A DNA stretch of 64,000 nt from Qipengyuania aquimaris (GCF_009827445.1 NZ_WTYI01000001.1:2184381-2248380), one strand, 5' to 3'; positions 8,306 through 16,809 are shown, counted from the first letter of the stretch. The notes: generated by a model from the letters alone, not told the origin. Program-made: numbers and translations.

Positions 8306-9166
8306 TCAGTGAACCGGCGGGTCTACGCGAGGGATCTGCCTCACAGGGGCCACCGGCTCGCCGGGCGTTCTGGGCGGCAGCGCATTTTCCGGGACGTCGT
8401 CGATCTGCATGTCGCCGGTCTGCACGTCCTCCAGATTGCGCACTCTGACAGAAAGCCGCTCACCGTCCCACGCAATCTCGTTGAAGCTTGGCGGTGTGGA
8501 CCGCGTCCTCTTCGACAGCGTACCGGCACCGATCATCCGGACCGGACCCTCTACGGTGTCTTCGAGAATGTCGAAGGCGTCATGCACGTGACCCGATAAG
8601 ACGGCCGCGACCGGGCGTTTTGCCAGCTCGCGCAGTGCCTTGTCGCCGTTCTTCGTCAGCGCCGTGCCCTGGGTGCCGACTTCGCGAAGCGGGTGGTGCA
8701 CCGTAACCAGAGCTTTCTCGCCAGCCGGCAGGTTGTCGATCATGCGCAAGCATTTTTCGAGAGCAGCATCGGTAACCCATCCCTTCGACCAGTTCAGTCG
8801 CGGTTGCGCGCGGACAGCTGTTTTCAAAGGGATGATCGCCAGGCAACCGAGGTCGATCTCGCGTTCCACCTTCTCGCTCATTCCACGGAAGCGGCGATAA
8901 GGATCAAAGAAGCGTTCGATCGGGTTGAAATACGGCATGTCGTGATTGCCGACTTCGACAGTCACCGGTGCGTCCAGCGAGTTGATCCAGCTTGTCGCAG
9001 CCGCAAATTCACGATGCCGCGCCCGCATGGTCAAGTCGCCGGTAATCGCCACGGCGTCTGGACGCTTCTCTGAGATTTCCTGCTTCACCCAGTCGAGCGC
9101 GCGATTATTCTCGAGCCCGAAATGGATGTCCGAAAGGTGGAAGATGCGCCGTGCGTCAGTAGCCAT
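8306..9166 (-). CDS. Calcineurin-like metallophosphoesterase
   Basis: A 286-residue cytoplasmic hydrolase of the binuclear metal phosphoesterase superfamily. The metal-binding motifs are in order: SDIHFG (Asp13 and His15), ITGDLT (Asp44), VGNHD (Asn74, His75), VHHP near 162 and SGHVHD near 199. The C-terminal region is Pro-rich and lacks an obvious domain. The substrate is unknown; relatives include cyclic-nucleotide phosphodiesterases. The start ATG overlaps the end of the lipid-kinase-like gene by 11 bases, so the two are probably translated from one message. Confidence 0.85.
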   Translation of the reverse strand: MATDARRIFHLSDIHFGLENNRALDWVKQEISEKRPDAVAITGDLTMRARHREFAAATSWINSLDAPVTVEVGNHDMPYFNPIERFFDPYRRFRGMSEKVEREIDLGCLAIIPLKTAVRAQPRLNWSKGWVTDAALEKCLRMIDNLPAGEKALVTVHHPLREVGTQGTALTKNGDKALRELAKRPVAAVLSGHVHDAFDILEDTVEGPVRMIGAGTLSKRTRSTPPSFNEIAWDGERLSVRVRNLEDVQTGDMQIDDVPENALPPRTPGEPVAPVRQIPRVDPPVH

Positions 9167-10013
9167 GATGCGTCGCTAGCAGATCGACATCGCATACAGC
9201 CACCGTGAATGCGGATCCGGCACTTACTTCGCCCTTCTCCCCGTCGACGAGGACAGGGATATCGCGTTTTTGCTGACTTTCGAACACCACCTCGTCGACG
9301 AGGCCCAGGCGCTCATGCGGGCCTTCGCGAAACCTGCGGCGCATCAGGGAGAGGCCGTGGCGGAGGTAATCGGTCGTTGTGTCGGCATAATAACCGTCGA
9401 GTTGCATGCCGCGATGGGAGGGCGTGATCTCTATCAGCGGATAGCCGCCCTTTCGCCCCAAAACGGGCTGGAGGCAGTGGATCTTGTCGCCTCCGGCTGT
9501 CTGGGCGACCGCATCGCCCGCCTCTTCCGACAAGGCGGCAACATCCATGTCACGCATGGCCTCGCGCACCTCGCCCCATGAGGTTGCCGGCCCCACAAGC
9601 AGTCCTGCAAGCGCATCCCCTGCTTCGCAGCGTGCGACATTGGGCCGCACCCCGCGCGAAGCCCCCCTCGCAACTCGCGCAACGATCGTCTGAAGATCGG
9701 CATCGCCCCCATGTAGCCGCTTGCACAAGAGGTTCATCGTGCCGCCCGGCAGGACGAGGATTTCACCAGACCAGCCATAGAGATTGGTTATGGCCGCGTT
9801 CAACGTGCCGTCCCCCGTGAAGATGGCCAGGCGTCCGATCCCGGCATCCTCGAGGTCTTTTGCGTTCGGTAGCTCCTCGTCCGGGAAGCGGATTCGCCGC
9901 GAGATGTTGAAACCATGGTCGCAGCAGTAGCTATCGAGCGCCTCAAGCGCCGCATCGCTATTGCTCCCGCTTTCGGCATTGCACAAAAGCCAGATGGTTT
10001 CCTCAGTCGGCAT
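9156..10013 (-). CDS. Diacylglycerol kinase-family protein
   Basis: A 285-residue protein with the DAGK catalytic-domain signatures: TGDGTLN at 66-72 and PGGTMN at 89-94. The family phosphorylates lipids such as diacylglycerol, or sphingoid bases in some groups. Usually the first motif reads GGDGT, and here the first Gly is Thr. Pairing with a metallophosphoesterase gene that overlaps its end suggests a linked phosphorylation and dephosphorylation function, but the substrate is a guess. In sphingolipid-making bacteria a sphingosine or ceramide kinase role is conceivable. Confidence 0.75.
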   Translation of the reverse strand: MPTEETIWLLCNAESGSNSDAALEALDSYCCDHGFNISRRIRFPDEELPNAKDLEDAGIGRLAIFTGDGTLNAAITNLYGWSGEILVLPGGTMNLLCKRLHGGDADLQTIVARVARGASRGVRPNVARCEAGDALAGLLVGPATSWGEVREAMRDMDVAALSEEAGDAVAQTAGGDKIHCLQPVLGRKGGYPLIEITPSHRGMQLDGYYADTTTDYLRHGLSLMRRRFREGPHERLGLVDEVVFESQQKRDIPVLVDGEKGEVSAGSAFTVAVCDVDLLATHHGY

Positions 10014-10051
10014 AAGGGTTTAGCGCGCCAGTGCCAAAGCAGTTCCCCCCA

Positions 10052-10393
10052 CTAGATGCGGCCTGACAGTACGAGCCATGCCGTGCCCAGGTTGAGAAGG
10101 CTGTAGATGCCATAGGCGGTCACTGCTCCCGGCCACCCATTACCTGCAAGCAACATTGCCGCGAGCAGCACCAGGAACTCGAAAGCGAGCGACATGCGCC
10201 CGCCCGCACTGCGATAAAAGCCTGGCAAGGCATCAAGCATGGGGTGTCCGCTATCCAGGACTGCCCGATGGACGGCGAAATTCGCGACCCCGAGAACGAA
10301 AAGAACAACCAGAAGCATAGTGGCGAAAAGATAGGCCTGTCGTTCGCAGATTGCGAATCGCGCTTCGTCGGAGATGGAACGCAAATCGTCCAA
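10052..10393 (-). CDS. Hypothetical membrane protein
   Basis: A 113-residue protein with three predicted membrane helices (about 22-42, 66-85 and 88-110) after a short charged N-terminus. No family recognised. The first possible start in this frame is a TTG at 10391-10393 with no convincing ribosome site, so the start is weakly supported. It is divergent from the UrcA-family gene, and the region between them contains a clear palindrome, so the two could share a regulator. Confidence 0.5.
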   Translation of the reverse strand: MDDLRSISDEARFAICERQAYLFATMLLVVLFVLGVANFAVHRAVLDSGHPMLDALPGFYRSAGGRMSLAFEFLVLLAAMLLAGNGWPGAVTAYGIYSLLNLGTAWLVLSGRI

Positions 10394-10426
10394 ACGCCGT
10401 CGCCGCCGGTCGATATAGACGTGCGA

Positions 10427-10438
10427 CTACAGTTGTAG
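10427..10438. promoter_or_regulatory. Palindrome CTACA-N2-TGTAG, candidate BlaI/CopY-type operator
   Basis: Perfect five-base arms with a GT spacer contain TACA-N2-TGTA, the core recognised by BlaI/MecI/CopY-family repressors. It lies 34 bases upstream of the minus-strand membrane protein and 84 upstream of the UrcA-family start. A TAATAC at 10444-10449 could be a -10 box. No repressor gene of this family lies in the window. Confidence 0.4.
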
Positions 10439-10457
10439 ATGAGTAATACGGTGGTCA

Positions 10458-10505
10458 GCGGCAGGCCCTGACCCAACAGTCCCCCTAGACACCCGGGCCT
10501 GCCGC
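10458..10505 (+). other. 11-bp GC-rich hairpin in the UrcA-family leader
   Basis: Bases 10458-10468 (GCGGCAGGCCC) are exactly complementary to 10495-10505, with a 26-base loop. The stem ends four bases before the ribosome site GGAGAG (10510-10515). There is no T-run after it, so it is not a standard terminator. It may shield or stabilise the leader RNA. Confidence 0.55.
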
Positions 10506-10521
10506 CAACTGGAGAGACGAC

Positions 10522-10827
10522 ATGAAAACCCCCCTTATCATGATCAGCGCCCTCGCCCTCGCCGTACCCGCCACGGCATCGGCACAAAGGGCAGAAGAAC
10601 AATCGATCTCGGTCGAGTACCGCGACCTGAACCTAAGTTCACCGGAAGGTCGCAAACGGCTGGAGAATCGCATCGAAGCAGCCGCCCGTCAGGTATGCGA
10701 CCTCGATGAGACACGCCTCGGATCGCGCATTCGCAGTCGTGACGCCCAGCGGTGTTACGTTGACGCCAAGAAAACCATCGATGCCCAGTTTGCTGCCGTC
10801 GTAGAACGGCACGCAAGAGGCGGCTGA
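10522..10827 (+). CDS. UrcA family protein
   Basis: A 101-residue exported protein. A signal peptide covers about residues 1-22 and ends in Ala-Thr-Ala-Ser-Ala-Gln. The mature part has the UrcA-family pattern: a VEYRDLNLSSPEG segment, a helical region with Glu and Arg, and two cysteines (in VCDLDE and RCYVDAK) that could form a disulfide. The family is named after a uranium-induced gene of Caulobacter; its function is not known. The start ATG has GGAGAG six bases upstream. The gene is monocistronic, framed by a leader hairpin and a strong terminator. Confidence 0.85.
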   Translation: MKTPLIMISALALAVPATASAQRAEEQSISVEYRDLNLSSPEGRKRLENRIEAAARQVCDLDETRLGSRIRSRDAQRCYVDAKKTIDAQFAAVVERHARGG

Positions 10828-10851
10828 TACCCCCAGTCCGTCTAATCCTCT

Positions 10852-10896
10852 GGACCCCGATCGGAATGCAGTCCCCCGGTCGGGGTCCTCCCTTTT
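10852..10896 (+). terminator. Terminator after the UrcA-family gene
   Basis: GGACCCCGA at 10852-10860 pairs perfectly with TCGGGGTCC at 10880-10888. A pyrimidine run including TTTT follows on the plus strand. Confidence 0.7.
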
Positions 10897-10917
10897 CCCA
10901 GGTAACTCGCCAGACTA

Positions 10918-11655
10918 TTAACGGCCCGCCATCGCCTTGACCTTGGGCAGGTAAGTCCGCCCGATGCGCAGTGCCTCACCGTCATCCATTTCCACCGACC
11001 ACACGCCAAGCCCATCGTGGCGCAGGCCCTTGATGTGTTCCTTCTTGAGGATGGTCGAACGATGGATGCGAATGAACTTCGCCGGGTCCAGCCGCTTTTC
11101 CAGCCCCGCGATCGTCTGCAGCAGGAGATACGACCTGTCTCCCACGTGCAGGCGCACGTAATCGCGTTCGGCATCGATGCGGCTTACTTCATCGGTTTCG
11201 ATCCGAATGAGCTCGCTGCGATGCGGAATCCACAATTCTTCAAGCCATTTGCTCTCGCTGCGTTCGGTGTCGGTGCGCCGTGACAGGGCGCGCTGGATTG
11301 CGCGCTCCAGCCTTTCCGGTTTGACCGGCTTGAGCACATAATCGACTGCGTCCAGGTCGAAGGCCTCGACCGCATAGTTATCGTGCGCGGTGACGAATAC
11401 GACCGCCGGTCGTTCATCCTGGCCGGCCAGTTCCCGGGCGACCGAAAGGCCATCCACCTCGGGCATGGTCATGTCGAGCAGGATCAGGTCCGGGCCCAAG
11501 GCCTCGATCAAGCGCAGAGCCTGCGCACCGTCGCTGGCAGTGCCCACGACCGAAAGGTCTTCCATTTTCGCGCAGATCACCTGCATGCGCTCAACCGCGA
11601 GCGGCTCGTCATCGACGATCAAGGTCTTGAGTTTTTCGCCGTTCTCGTCAGCCAT
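10918..11655 (-). CDS. LytTR-type two-component response regulator
   Basis: A 245-residue regulator. The receiver domain (about 10-125) has VDDEP, the phospho-acceptor Asp61 in LILLDMTMP, and the conserved Lys in YVLKPVKP. The C-terminal LytTR DNA-binding domain (about 145-240) carries the pattern DYVRLHVGDRSYLL and FIRIHRSTIL. It overlaps the histidine kinase gene upstream by eight bases, so the pair is co-translated. LytTR regulators bind direct repeats upstream of target genes; I did not identify a target here. Confidence 0.92.
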   Translation of the reverse strand: MADENGEKLKTLIVDDEPLAVERMQVICAKMEDLSVVGTASDGAQALRLIEALGPDLILLDMTMPEVDGLSVARELAGQDERPAVVFVTAHDNYAVEAFDLDAVDYVLKPVKPERLERAIQRALSRRTDTERSESKWLEELWIPHRSELIRIETDEVSRIDAERDYVRLHVGDRSYLLLQTIAGLEKRLDPAKFIRIHRSTILKKEHIKGLRHDGLGVWSVEMDDGEALRIGRTYLPKVKAMAGR

Positions 11656-12874
11656 GCTTCACCATCGGTAGTCGGAGTTCTGTTTCATAGCCGTCGAGCG
11701 ACGCGCCGGATGTGATCGACGCCTCGTTCCCGAACCGCGCCTCCAGACGATCGCGTACATTGGCGAGGCCGATCCCGAAGCCGCCCTTGTGCCCGCTTGG
11801 CATTCCCGGACCGTCGTCACTCACACGGAGCACCAGCCGGCCATATTCCTCGCGCGCGACGATCCTGATGGTCACCGGCTTGTTGCTGGCCGAAACACCG
11901 TACTTGACCGAGTTTTCGACCAGCGGCTGCAAGATCATGCCGGGTACTTTCAGCTGGGCGAGGTCTCGGGGAAGGTCGACATCGACTTTAAGGCGCTCGG
12001 GGAAACGAACGGACTCGATCTCGAGGTAGTGTTCCTGCAGATCGATTTCGTCTTCAAGCGTTACATCGCCGGTGGAATCGTCGGCGAGCGAGTGGCGATA
12101 GAAGCGCGAGATCGACTGGATCATCTGTTCGGCGCGATCTTCCTTGCCGGTCATCACCAAGGCAGAAAGGGAATTGAGCGTGTTGAACAGGAAGTGCGGA
12201 TTGACCTGGTAACGCAAGCTGCGCAGCTCGGCCGCCTTCGCGGCACTCCTGAACCGCTCGCCCCTGCGCTCTGCGGCCCTGGCCTGAACCCCGGCGAACA
12301 TTGCCAGATAGAGCGCGGCCCACGCGAGCAGCAGGAAATAGCGGCTGAGCGCGAGGTCGGTCAGTCGGCGCCAGGTGTCGGCAGCAGTCGGTGCCGGTTC
12401 GATTACGATGGATGCTGTGACGGTCTGGCTATCGGCGTCGGGTGATCCGTCGCCGGCCCCTCCGTTATCGGGAATGGGCGCGGGTACGTCGAGCAGGAGA
12501 TTACCCGATTCGTCGCGGCGGATATTGAGGCCCCTCTTGGCGCCGATTTCCTGCCGGACCTGGTCTTCTATGGGCGAGAAAACCATGGTGTTGATCTGCG
12601 CAATCAACAGCGAGGCAGGCGCGGCCATGACGATGGCAACCCACATCTTGACCGCCAGCGTGTGGCGCATGAAGAGCCGGATGCAGAGCCACAGCAGGAC
12701 CGTAACTCCCGCTCCTGCGACACAGACCAGGAAACGCCGCCAAAGCAGCGCGTCCTGCATCTCCAGACCGACAACCGCACCGCGGGCTGTGATCAGCAGG
12801 AAATAGGCCAGCCACAGCCCCGCGATCGAGACGAGGACCGTCCTGACCGGGACATTTGCGACTTCCGAATTCAT
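11648..12874 (-). CDS. LytS/YehU-type sensor histidine kinase
   Basis: A 408-residue membrane kinase. Three membrane helices precede a roughly 60-residue extracytoplasmic loop rich in Pro, Asp and Thr, and a fourth helix follows near 180-200. The cytoplasmic part has the His_kinase motif with the phospho-accepting His in QVNPHFLFNTLNSL (about 227), then an HATPase domain with NSVKYG and SDDGPGMP. I start at ATG 12874; an in-frame GTG at 12916 would add 14 residues and neither has a clear ribosome site. It lies 99 bases downstream of fumarase and overlaps the response regulator. Confidence 0.9.
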   Translation of the reverse strand: MNSEVANVPVRTVLVSIAGLWLAYFLLITARGAVVGLEMQDALLWRRFLVCVAGAGVTVLLWLCIRLFMRHTLAVKMWVAIVMAAPASLLIAQINTMVFSPIEDQVRQEIGAKRGLNIRRDESGNLLLDVPAPIPDNGGAGDGSPDADSQTVTASIVIEPAPTAADTWRRLTDLALSRYFLLLAWAALYLAMFAGVQARAAERRGERFRSAAKAAELRSLRYQVNPHFLFNTLNSLSALVMTGKEDRAEQMIQSISRFYRHSLADDSTGDVTLEDEIDLQEHYLEIESVRFPERLKVDVDLPRDLAQLKVPGMILQPLVENSVKYGVSASNKPVTIRIVAREEYGRLVLRVSDDGPGMPSGHKGGFGIGLANVRDRLEARFGNEASITSGASLDGYETELRLPMVKHG

Positions 12875-12973
12875 CTGGCGTTCAGCGTTCAAAACAGGCC
12901 CTATGTGCCCTTCCACCGGTCACAAGGGAAGTCCGGCGGTCGAACGGCTCATGCCGTTGGTCGATGACGAATG

Positions 12974-14500
12974 CTATTCGGCGGGTTCGAGATCGTTTTC
13001 CGCAATACGCCTACGCCATTCGGCTGGTGCGAGCGTGTGGACGTTCTTGCCTTCGCTATCCACGGCAACGGTGACAGGCATGTCCTGAACTTCGAATTCG
13101 TAGATCGCCTCCATGCCGAGATCCTCGAAAGCGACGACCTCGGCGCCCTTGATCGCACGGCTGACGAGATAGGCCGCTCCGCCCGTAGCCATGAGGTAGG
13201 CGACCTTGAACCTGCTGATGACCTCGACCGCGTCATGGCCGCGTTCGGCCTTGCCGATCATGGCGAGAAGGCCGAGATCGAGCATCATCTCGGTGAACTT
13301 GTCCATGCGCGTGGCAGTGGTCGGACCCGCGGGACCGACGACCTCGCCCATGACCGGATCGACCGGGCCAACATAGTAGATCGCCCTGCCCTTGAATTCG
13401 ACGGGAAGCTCTTCACCGGCCTCCAGCATGTCCTTGATGCGCTTGTGCGCGGCATCGCGCCCCGTCAGCATCTTGCCGGACAAGAGCAGGCGATCGCCAT
13501 GCTTCCAGCTGGCGACCTCTTCCTGCGTCAGCGAGTTGAGGTCCACGCGCCGCGCGGCCGAATCCGGCTTCCAGGTGACCTGAGGATATTCGTCGATATT
13601 CGGCGGGTCGAGATAGGCGGGGCCCGATCCGTCGAGCGTGAAATGTGCGTGGCGCGTTGCAGCGCAATTGGGAATCATCGCCACGGGCTTTCCCGCCGCA
13701 TGGCAGGGCGCATCCATGATCTTGACGTCGAGCACGGTGGACAGTCCACCAAGCCCCTGCGCACCGATGCCCTGCGCATTGACCGCATCGAAGATATCGA
13801 TCCGCAACTGCTCGAGATCGGTCTGCGCACCGCGCTGCTTGAGCTGCCCCATGTCGATCGGGTCCATCAGCGAAAGCTTGGCCAGCTTCATGCAATGCTC
13901 GGCCGTGCCGCCGATGCCGATGCCAAGCATGCCCGGAGGGCACCAGCCGGCGCCCATCGAGGGAAGCTGTTCTACCACCCAGTCGACGATATTGTCGGAC
14001 GGGTTCATCATCTTGAACTTGGACTTGTTCTCGCTGCCGCCGCCCTTGGCTGCGACGTCTATTTCGACAGTATCGCCGGGGACCATTTCGACCGAGAGTA
14101 CGCTGGGCGTGTTGTCGCGCGTGTTGCGGCGGGTGAAGGCGGGGTCGGTCAGGATCGAGGCGCGCAGCTTGTTGTCCGGGTGGTTGTATGCCTGGCGCAC
14201 GCCCTCATCGACGACTTCCTGGAGGGAGCGCTTCGAATCGAGGCGGCAATTCATGCCCCATTTCACGAAGACATTGACGATGCCCGTGTCCTGGCAAATC
14301 GGACGATGACCTTCCGCGCACATGCGGCTGTTCGTCAGGATCTGCGCGATCGCGTCCTTGGCCGCCGGCCCCTTCTCCGCCTCATACGCCTCGCCCAGGG
14401 CGCGGATGTAATCCATCGGGTGATAATAGGAGATGTATTGCAGAGCGTCGGCGACGCTCTCGATCAGGTCCTGTTCCTTGATGGTTGTCATGTCGCTCAT
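12974..14500 (-). CDS. Class I (iron-sulfur) fumarate hydratase
   Basis: A 508-residue oxygen-sensitive [4Fe-4S] fumarase of the TCA cycle, converting fumarate to malate. The N-terminal alpha domain contains ICQDTGIVNVF, GGTAEHCMKL and PNCAATRHAHF, which carry cysteines expected to bind the cluster. The C-terminal beta domain begins near VDLNSLTQEE and contains the conserved YVGPVDP. I start at ATG 14500 (MSDMTTIKEQD); the longer frame lacks support. A long antisense open frame covers almost the whole gene and is a composition artefact. Transcription could continue into the two-component pair. Confidence 0.93.
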   Translation of the reverse strand: MSDMTTIKEQDLIESVADALQYISYYHPMDYIRALGEAYEAEKGPAAKDAIAQILTNSRMCAEGHRPICQDTGIVNVFVKWGMNCRLDSKRSLQEVVDEGVRQAYNHPDNKLRASILTDPAFTRRNTRDNTPSVLSVEMVPGDTVEIDVAAKGGGSENKSKFKMMNPSDNIVDWVVEQLPSMGAGWCPPGMLGIGIGGTAEHCMKLAKLSLMDPIDMGQLKQRGAQTDLEQLRIDIFDAVNAQGIGAQGLGGLSTVLDVKIMDAPCHAAGKPVAMIPNCAATRHAHFTLDGSGPAYLDPPNIDEYPQVTWKPDSAARRVDLNSLTQEEVASWKHGDRLLLSGKMLTGRDAAHKRIKDMLEAGEELPVEFKGRAIYYVGPVDPVMGEVVGPAGPTTATRMDKFTEMMLDLGLLAMIGKAERGHDAVEVISRFKVAYLMATGGAAYLVSRAIKGAEVVAFEDLGMEAIYEFEVQDMPVTVAVDSEGKNVHTLAPAEWRRRIAENDLEPAE

Positions 14501-14621
14501 CGCCGCGCGTTCCCATGTTGCAGATTTGCGCTCCCCGATAGGCGCGATTGAGGCCATCGGTCAAAGCGCTTGGAAGCAACGGGTCTTGCGCCTAAGGCAA
14601 CGGGAGCTTGCATAAGCGTGT

Positions 14622-14634
14622 TATTACTGTAATA
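14622..14634. promoter_or_regulatory. Palindrome TATTAC-T-GTAATA before the PIMT-tolC pair
   Basis: A perfect 13-base palindrome with a single central base lies 17 bases upstream of ATG 14651, between the divergent fumarase and PIMT-like genes. TTGCAT at 14608-14613 and TAATAC at 14630-14635 could be weak promoter boxes, in which case the palindrome overlaps the -10 region. The regulator is unknown. Confidence 0.35.
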
Positions 14635-14650
14635 CAGCTCGCGGATAGCC

Positions 14651-15250
14651 ATGAACACTACAACGACCACTCGCCCCGATTTCTCCGTCGCCCGCAAGGC
14701 GATGATCGACAGCCAGTTGCGCACCAGCGGTGTCAACGAGGCTTTCGTCATCGAACGCATGGGCACCGTGCCGCGCGAAGACTTCGTACCCGACAACGCC
14801 AAGGGCACGGCCTATATGGACCGCGCCATCCGGCTTGCCGATGGCGGCTTCCTGCCTGCACCGCTGTTTCACGGTGCGATGCTGGCCGAAGCACGCCCTT
14901 CGAGCGAGGACAGGGTTCTCGTGATCGATGGCGGCAGCGGATATCTGCCAGCACTGGTCGAACCGCTGGTCGGCTCGGTCGAGGTGCTCGGCGCGGACAA
15001 GGCTGCGGCAACGAAGAAAAAAGGCGATTACACGCTCGTCCTGATCGACGGTGCCGTAGAACACGTCCCCGCCAATGTGGCCAAGCTGGTGGCCGAAGAA
15101 GGGCGCATCGTAACCGGCTTGGTCGAGCGCGGCGTGACCCGTCTCGCCACCGGACGCAAATCGGGCAAGGCGCTGGCGCTCTTGCCGCTCGCCGAAATGG
15201 GCGTTCCCCGCCTCGGCGCATTCGACAAACCGGAAAGCTGGAGTTTCTGA
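14651..15250 (+). CDS. Protein-L-isoaspartate O-methyltransferase family protein, reduced
   Basis: A 199-residue relative of PIMT, which normally methylates isoaspartyl residues with SAM. The N-terminal MIDSQLRTSGV and VPREDFVP, and the SAM loop VLVIDGGSGYLPAL, are recognisable. The region after motif I is shortened: where active enzymes have a second SAM-binding strand with an acidic residue and then about 40 residues, this protein goes directly to YTLVLIDGAVEHVP. Catalysis is therefore doubtful. Its stop is followed without a gap by the TolC start (TGAATG), so the two are translationally linked. Confidence 0.8.
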   Translation: MNTTTTTRPDFSVARKAMIDSQLRTSGVNEAFVIERMGTVPREDFVPDNAKGTAYMDRAIRLADGGFLPAPLFHGAMLAEARPSSEDRVLVIDGGSGYLPALVEPLVGSVEVLGADKAAATKKKGDYTLVLIDGAVEHVPANVAKLVAEEGRIVTGLVERGVTRLATGRKSGKALALLPLAEMGVPRLGAFDKPESWSF

Positions 15251-16753
15251 ATGAATTCGGGAGGGGTCCGTACAGTTCTGGCGCTTTCGGCAGCCGTCGC
15301 AGCGCTAGCCGTACCGCAGGGTGTCGCACAGGCAGACACGCTTCAGGAAGCACTGACGGACGCCTATCTGAATAACCCGACGCTCGAGGCTGCGCGGGCC
15401 CAGCTAAGGGCGACCGACGCTGGCGTGCCGCTGGAACGCGCAGCTGGACTGCCGTCGGTCGATGCCAGCTCGACCTTTACCGAAGTCCTCAAGCAGAATT
15501 CGACCAGTTTCTTCGCTCCCGGCCGTTCGCTGACAGCCGGGGTCGATCTCGGCGTCCCGATCTATTCCGGCGGAGCGGTCAAGAATGCCGTTCGATCCGC
15601 CAAGGAACGTGTCGATGCCGGCCGGGCCGACCTGCGCGCCACCGAAAGCGCAATCTTCAGCCAGGTCGTCGCCGCCTACATGGACGTGCTGCGCGGCCAG
15701 GCACTGGTCGCCCTTTCGGCCAACCAGGTGAACGTGCTTTCGATCAATGTCGATGCAACGAGCGACAGGTTCGAGATCGGTGACCTGACGCGCACCGACG
15801 TTGCCCAATCGCAGGCGCGCCTTGCTGTCGCCCAAGGCGATCTTCGTAGCGCGCAAGCCAACCTCATTGCCGCGCGCGAGACCTACGTCGCGCTCGTAGG
15901 CGATGCCCCGGAAGATCTGGCCCCCCCTCCCCCGCTTCCGGGCTTCCCCGAGAATGTATCCACGGCGGTCGATATCGCGCTGGAATCGAATCCCGACCTG
16001 ATCGCCGCACGCGAACGGGCGGCAGCCGCCGGTTACGACATCGAGGTGGCCGGTTCCGGTCGCCTCCCGCGGGTTTCCGTGTTCGCCGGTTACGACTACC
16101 AGAACTTCCTTGGCAGTGTGGCCGACGGGCGCCTCGACCCGACCGATCCGGATAGCCCGATCGTGCCCAGCGACCAGACGGCAGCCGGCGCATCGATGGG
16201 TGTTTCCCTCCGCCTCCCGATCTTCCAGGGTGGCCGGACAGCAGCCCTCCAGCGGCAGGCGCAAGCCCGTGCTTCCGCTGCGCTCGAAAACGTCATCGCC
16301 GCAGAACGCGACGTGATTGCGCAGGTCAGGGCCTCTTGGTCGAGCTGGCAGGCCAGCCTCGCCATCATCGAAAGTTCGCAATCGGCCGTTTCCGCCGCCG
16401 AACTGAGCCTCGAAGGCGTGCGTGCGGAAAACTCGATCGGGAACCGGACGATCCTCGACGTGCTCAATGCGGAACAGGAATTGCTGCAAAGCCGCGTCCA
16501 GCTCGTGACCGCGCGCCGCAATGCCTATGTCGCAGGCTTCAGCCTTCTCGCCGCAATGGGCCGTGCCGAAGCGCGCGATCTGGGCCTTGCGGACGAAGGT
16601 GTCCTTTACGATCCGGTCGTCAATTACGACCGCGTGAGCGGCAATATCTTCGACTGGGCGCGGGATCCCGACCCGGTTGCGCAGTCTCCGAGGACGGTGG
16701 ATGTCCCTGCTGCGACTGCAGAAATTCCCGAAACTGCTGACTCGGCCGACTAG
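15251..16753 (+). CDS. TolC family outer membrane efflux/secretion channel
   Basis: A 500-residue outer membrane channel subunit. A signal peptide covers about 1-30, ending Val-Ala-Gln-Ala. Two outer-membrane efflux repeats follow (about 35-235 and 245-450), each with long Ala- and Gln-rich helices and a strand-containing part such as SVDASSTFTEV. Conserved TolC features include the DLTRTDVAQSQARLA segment and, in the second repeat, SIGNRTILDVLNAEQELL. The trimer would span the outer membrane and periplasm for type I secretion or RND efflux. The inner-membrane partners are not in this window. Confidence 0.93.
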   Translation: MNSGGVRTVLALSAAVAALAVPQGVAQADTLQEALTDAYLNNPTLEAARAQLRATDAGVPLERAAGLPSVDASSTFTEVLKQNSTSFFAPGRSLTAGVDLGVPIYSGGAVKNAVRSAKERVDAGRADLRATESAIFSQVVAAYMDVLRGQALVALSANQVNVLSINVDATSDRFEIGDLTRTDVAQSQARLAVAQGDLRSAQANLIAARETYVALVGDAPEDLAPPPPLPGFPENVSTAVDIALESNPDLIAARERAAAAGYDIEVAGSGRLPRVSVFAGYDYQNFLGSVADGRLDPTDPDSPIVPSDQTAAGASMGVSLRLPIFQGGRTAALQRQAQARASAALENVIAAERDVIAQVRASWSSWQASLAIIESSQSAVSAAELSLEGVRAENSIGNRTILDVLNAEQELLQSRVQLVTARRNAYVAGFSLLAAMGRAEARDLGLADEGVLYDPVVNYDRVSGNIFDWARDPDPVAQSPRTVDVPAATAEIPETADSAD

Positions 16754-16809
16754 GCTGGTCTATACCAAGCGTCCCGATTCGGGATTCGTTGGAGGCAACA
16801 GGGACAGGC

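Noticed and set aside
12971-14551. Open frame of 526 codons on the plus strand opposite the fumarase gene
   Set aside because: It is a mirror of a GC-rich gene, without a recognisable domain or ribosome site; the class I fumarase on the minus strand is unambiguous.
15404-16489. Open frame of 361 codons antisense to TolC
   Set aside because: A codon-bias shadow; no motif and no start signal.
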